From the NCBI GenBank assembly GCA_037039925.1, contig JAXRKP010000114.1:343425-407424 (forward strand): 64,000 nt of DNA, given 5' to 3'. The DNA comes from Doris montereyensis (Eukaryota; Mollusca; Gastropoda; Nudibranchia; Dorididae). Position 1 is the stretch's first letter; the number at the start of each line of letters is the position of its first letter. Positions 63,971-64,000 of the stretch are shown piece after piece. Under the pieces are notes generated by a model that saw nothing but the letters and a program-made list of their open reading frames with translations, was not told where the DNA came from and did not search any database. The translations under genes and the position numbers were made by a program.

Positions 63971-64000
63971 TGTCTTGCTGGAATTTGAACTCACGACCTT

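Overview
This is eukaryotic nuclear DNA from an animal: intron-rich genes with GT-AG splice sites, large amounts of microsatellite and minisatellite, tRNA-derived SINEs, and decayed LINE and DNA-transposon copies. The repeat mix (LINEs with trinucleotide tails, SINEs with a conserved central block, clustered AGATCTAG words) suggests a lophotrochozoan, most likely a mollusc and perhaps a gastropod. That placement is inference; no mitochondrial or rRNA marker is present.

Three host genes are supported, each recovered exon by exon. (1) Positions 2174-15672, plus strand: the 3' end of a receptor-type protein tyrosine phosphatase. It includes the WPD-loop region, the HCSAGVGRTG catalytic loop, the Q-loop and a short tail with a YANI motif. 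(2) Positions 29269-43677, plus strand: a complete ten-exon RPF2 gene (Brix-domain ribosome production factor 2) of about 316 residues. Two exons carry one-base frame breaks, one certainly and one apparently in a run of A. (3) Positions 51021-61738, minus strand: three consecutive internal exons of a METTL25-like gene. Its 5' and 3' ends were not found, and it converges on RPF2.

The rest is repeats. Positions 1-2173 are PTP intron with a 43-bp minisatellite. The 8-kb PTP intron (3581-11568) holds LINE-A, interrupted by a minus-strand CR1/Jockey-type copy, and three long AT-rich microsatellites. Positions 13426-15554 form a palindromic TIR element. Positions 16.7-29 kb contain LINE fragments, a trinucleotide array, and LINE-B, which is split by a Tc1 remnant, SINEs and a CR1-type tail. 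RPF2 introns contain a second TIR element (36205-37975), SINEs, a LINE-A-family fragment and a CT-rich minisatellite that ends at the last 3' splice site. Positions 45.2-50.3 kb hold a SINE, a TIR end and an hAT-like transposase remnant. Positions 51.4-64 kb are dominated by six minisatellite arrays in and around the METTL25-like introns.

I found no operon, CRISPR array or coherent new multi-gene system. The points most worth following up are the RPF2 frame breaks, the two TIR elements, the nested LINE history, the array abutting a splice acceptor and the cluster of arrays around the METTL25-like gene. Many long open frames in the window are translations of tandem repeats and are not genes.
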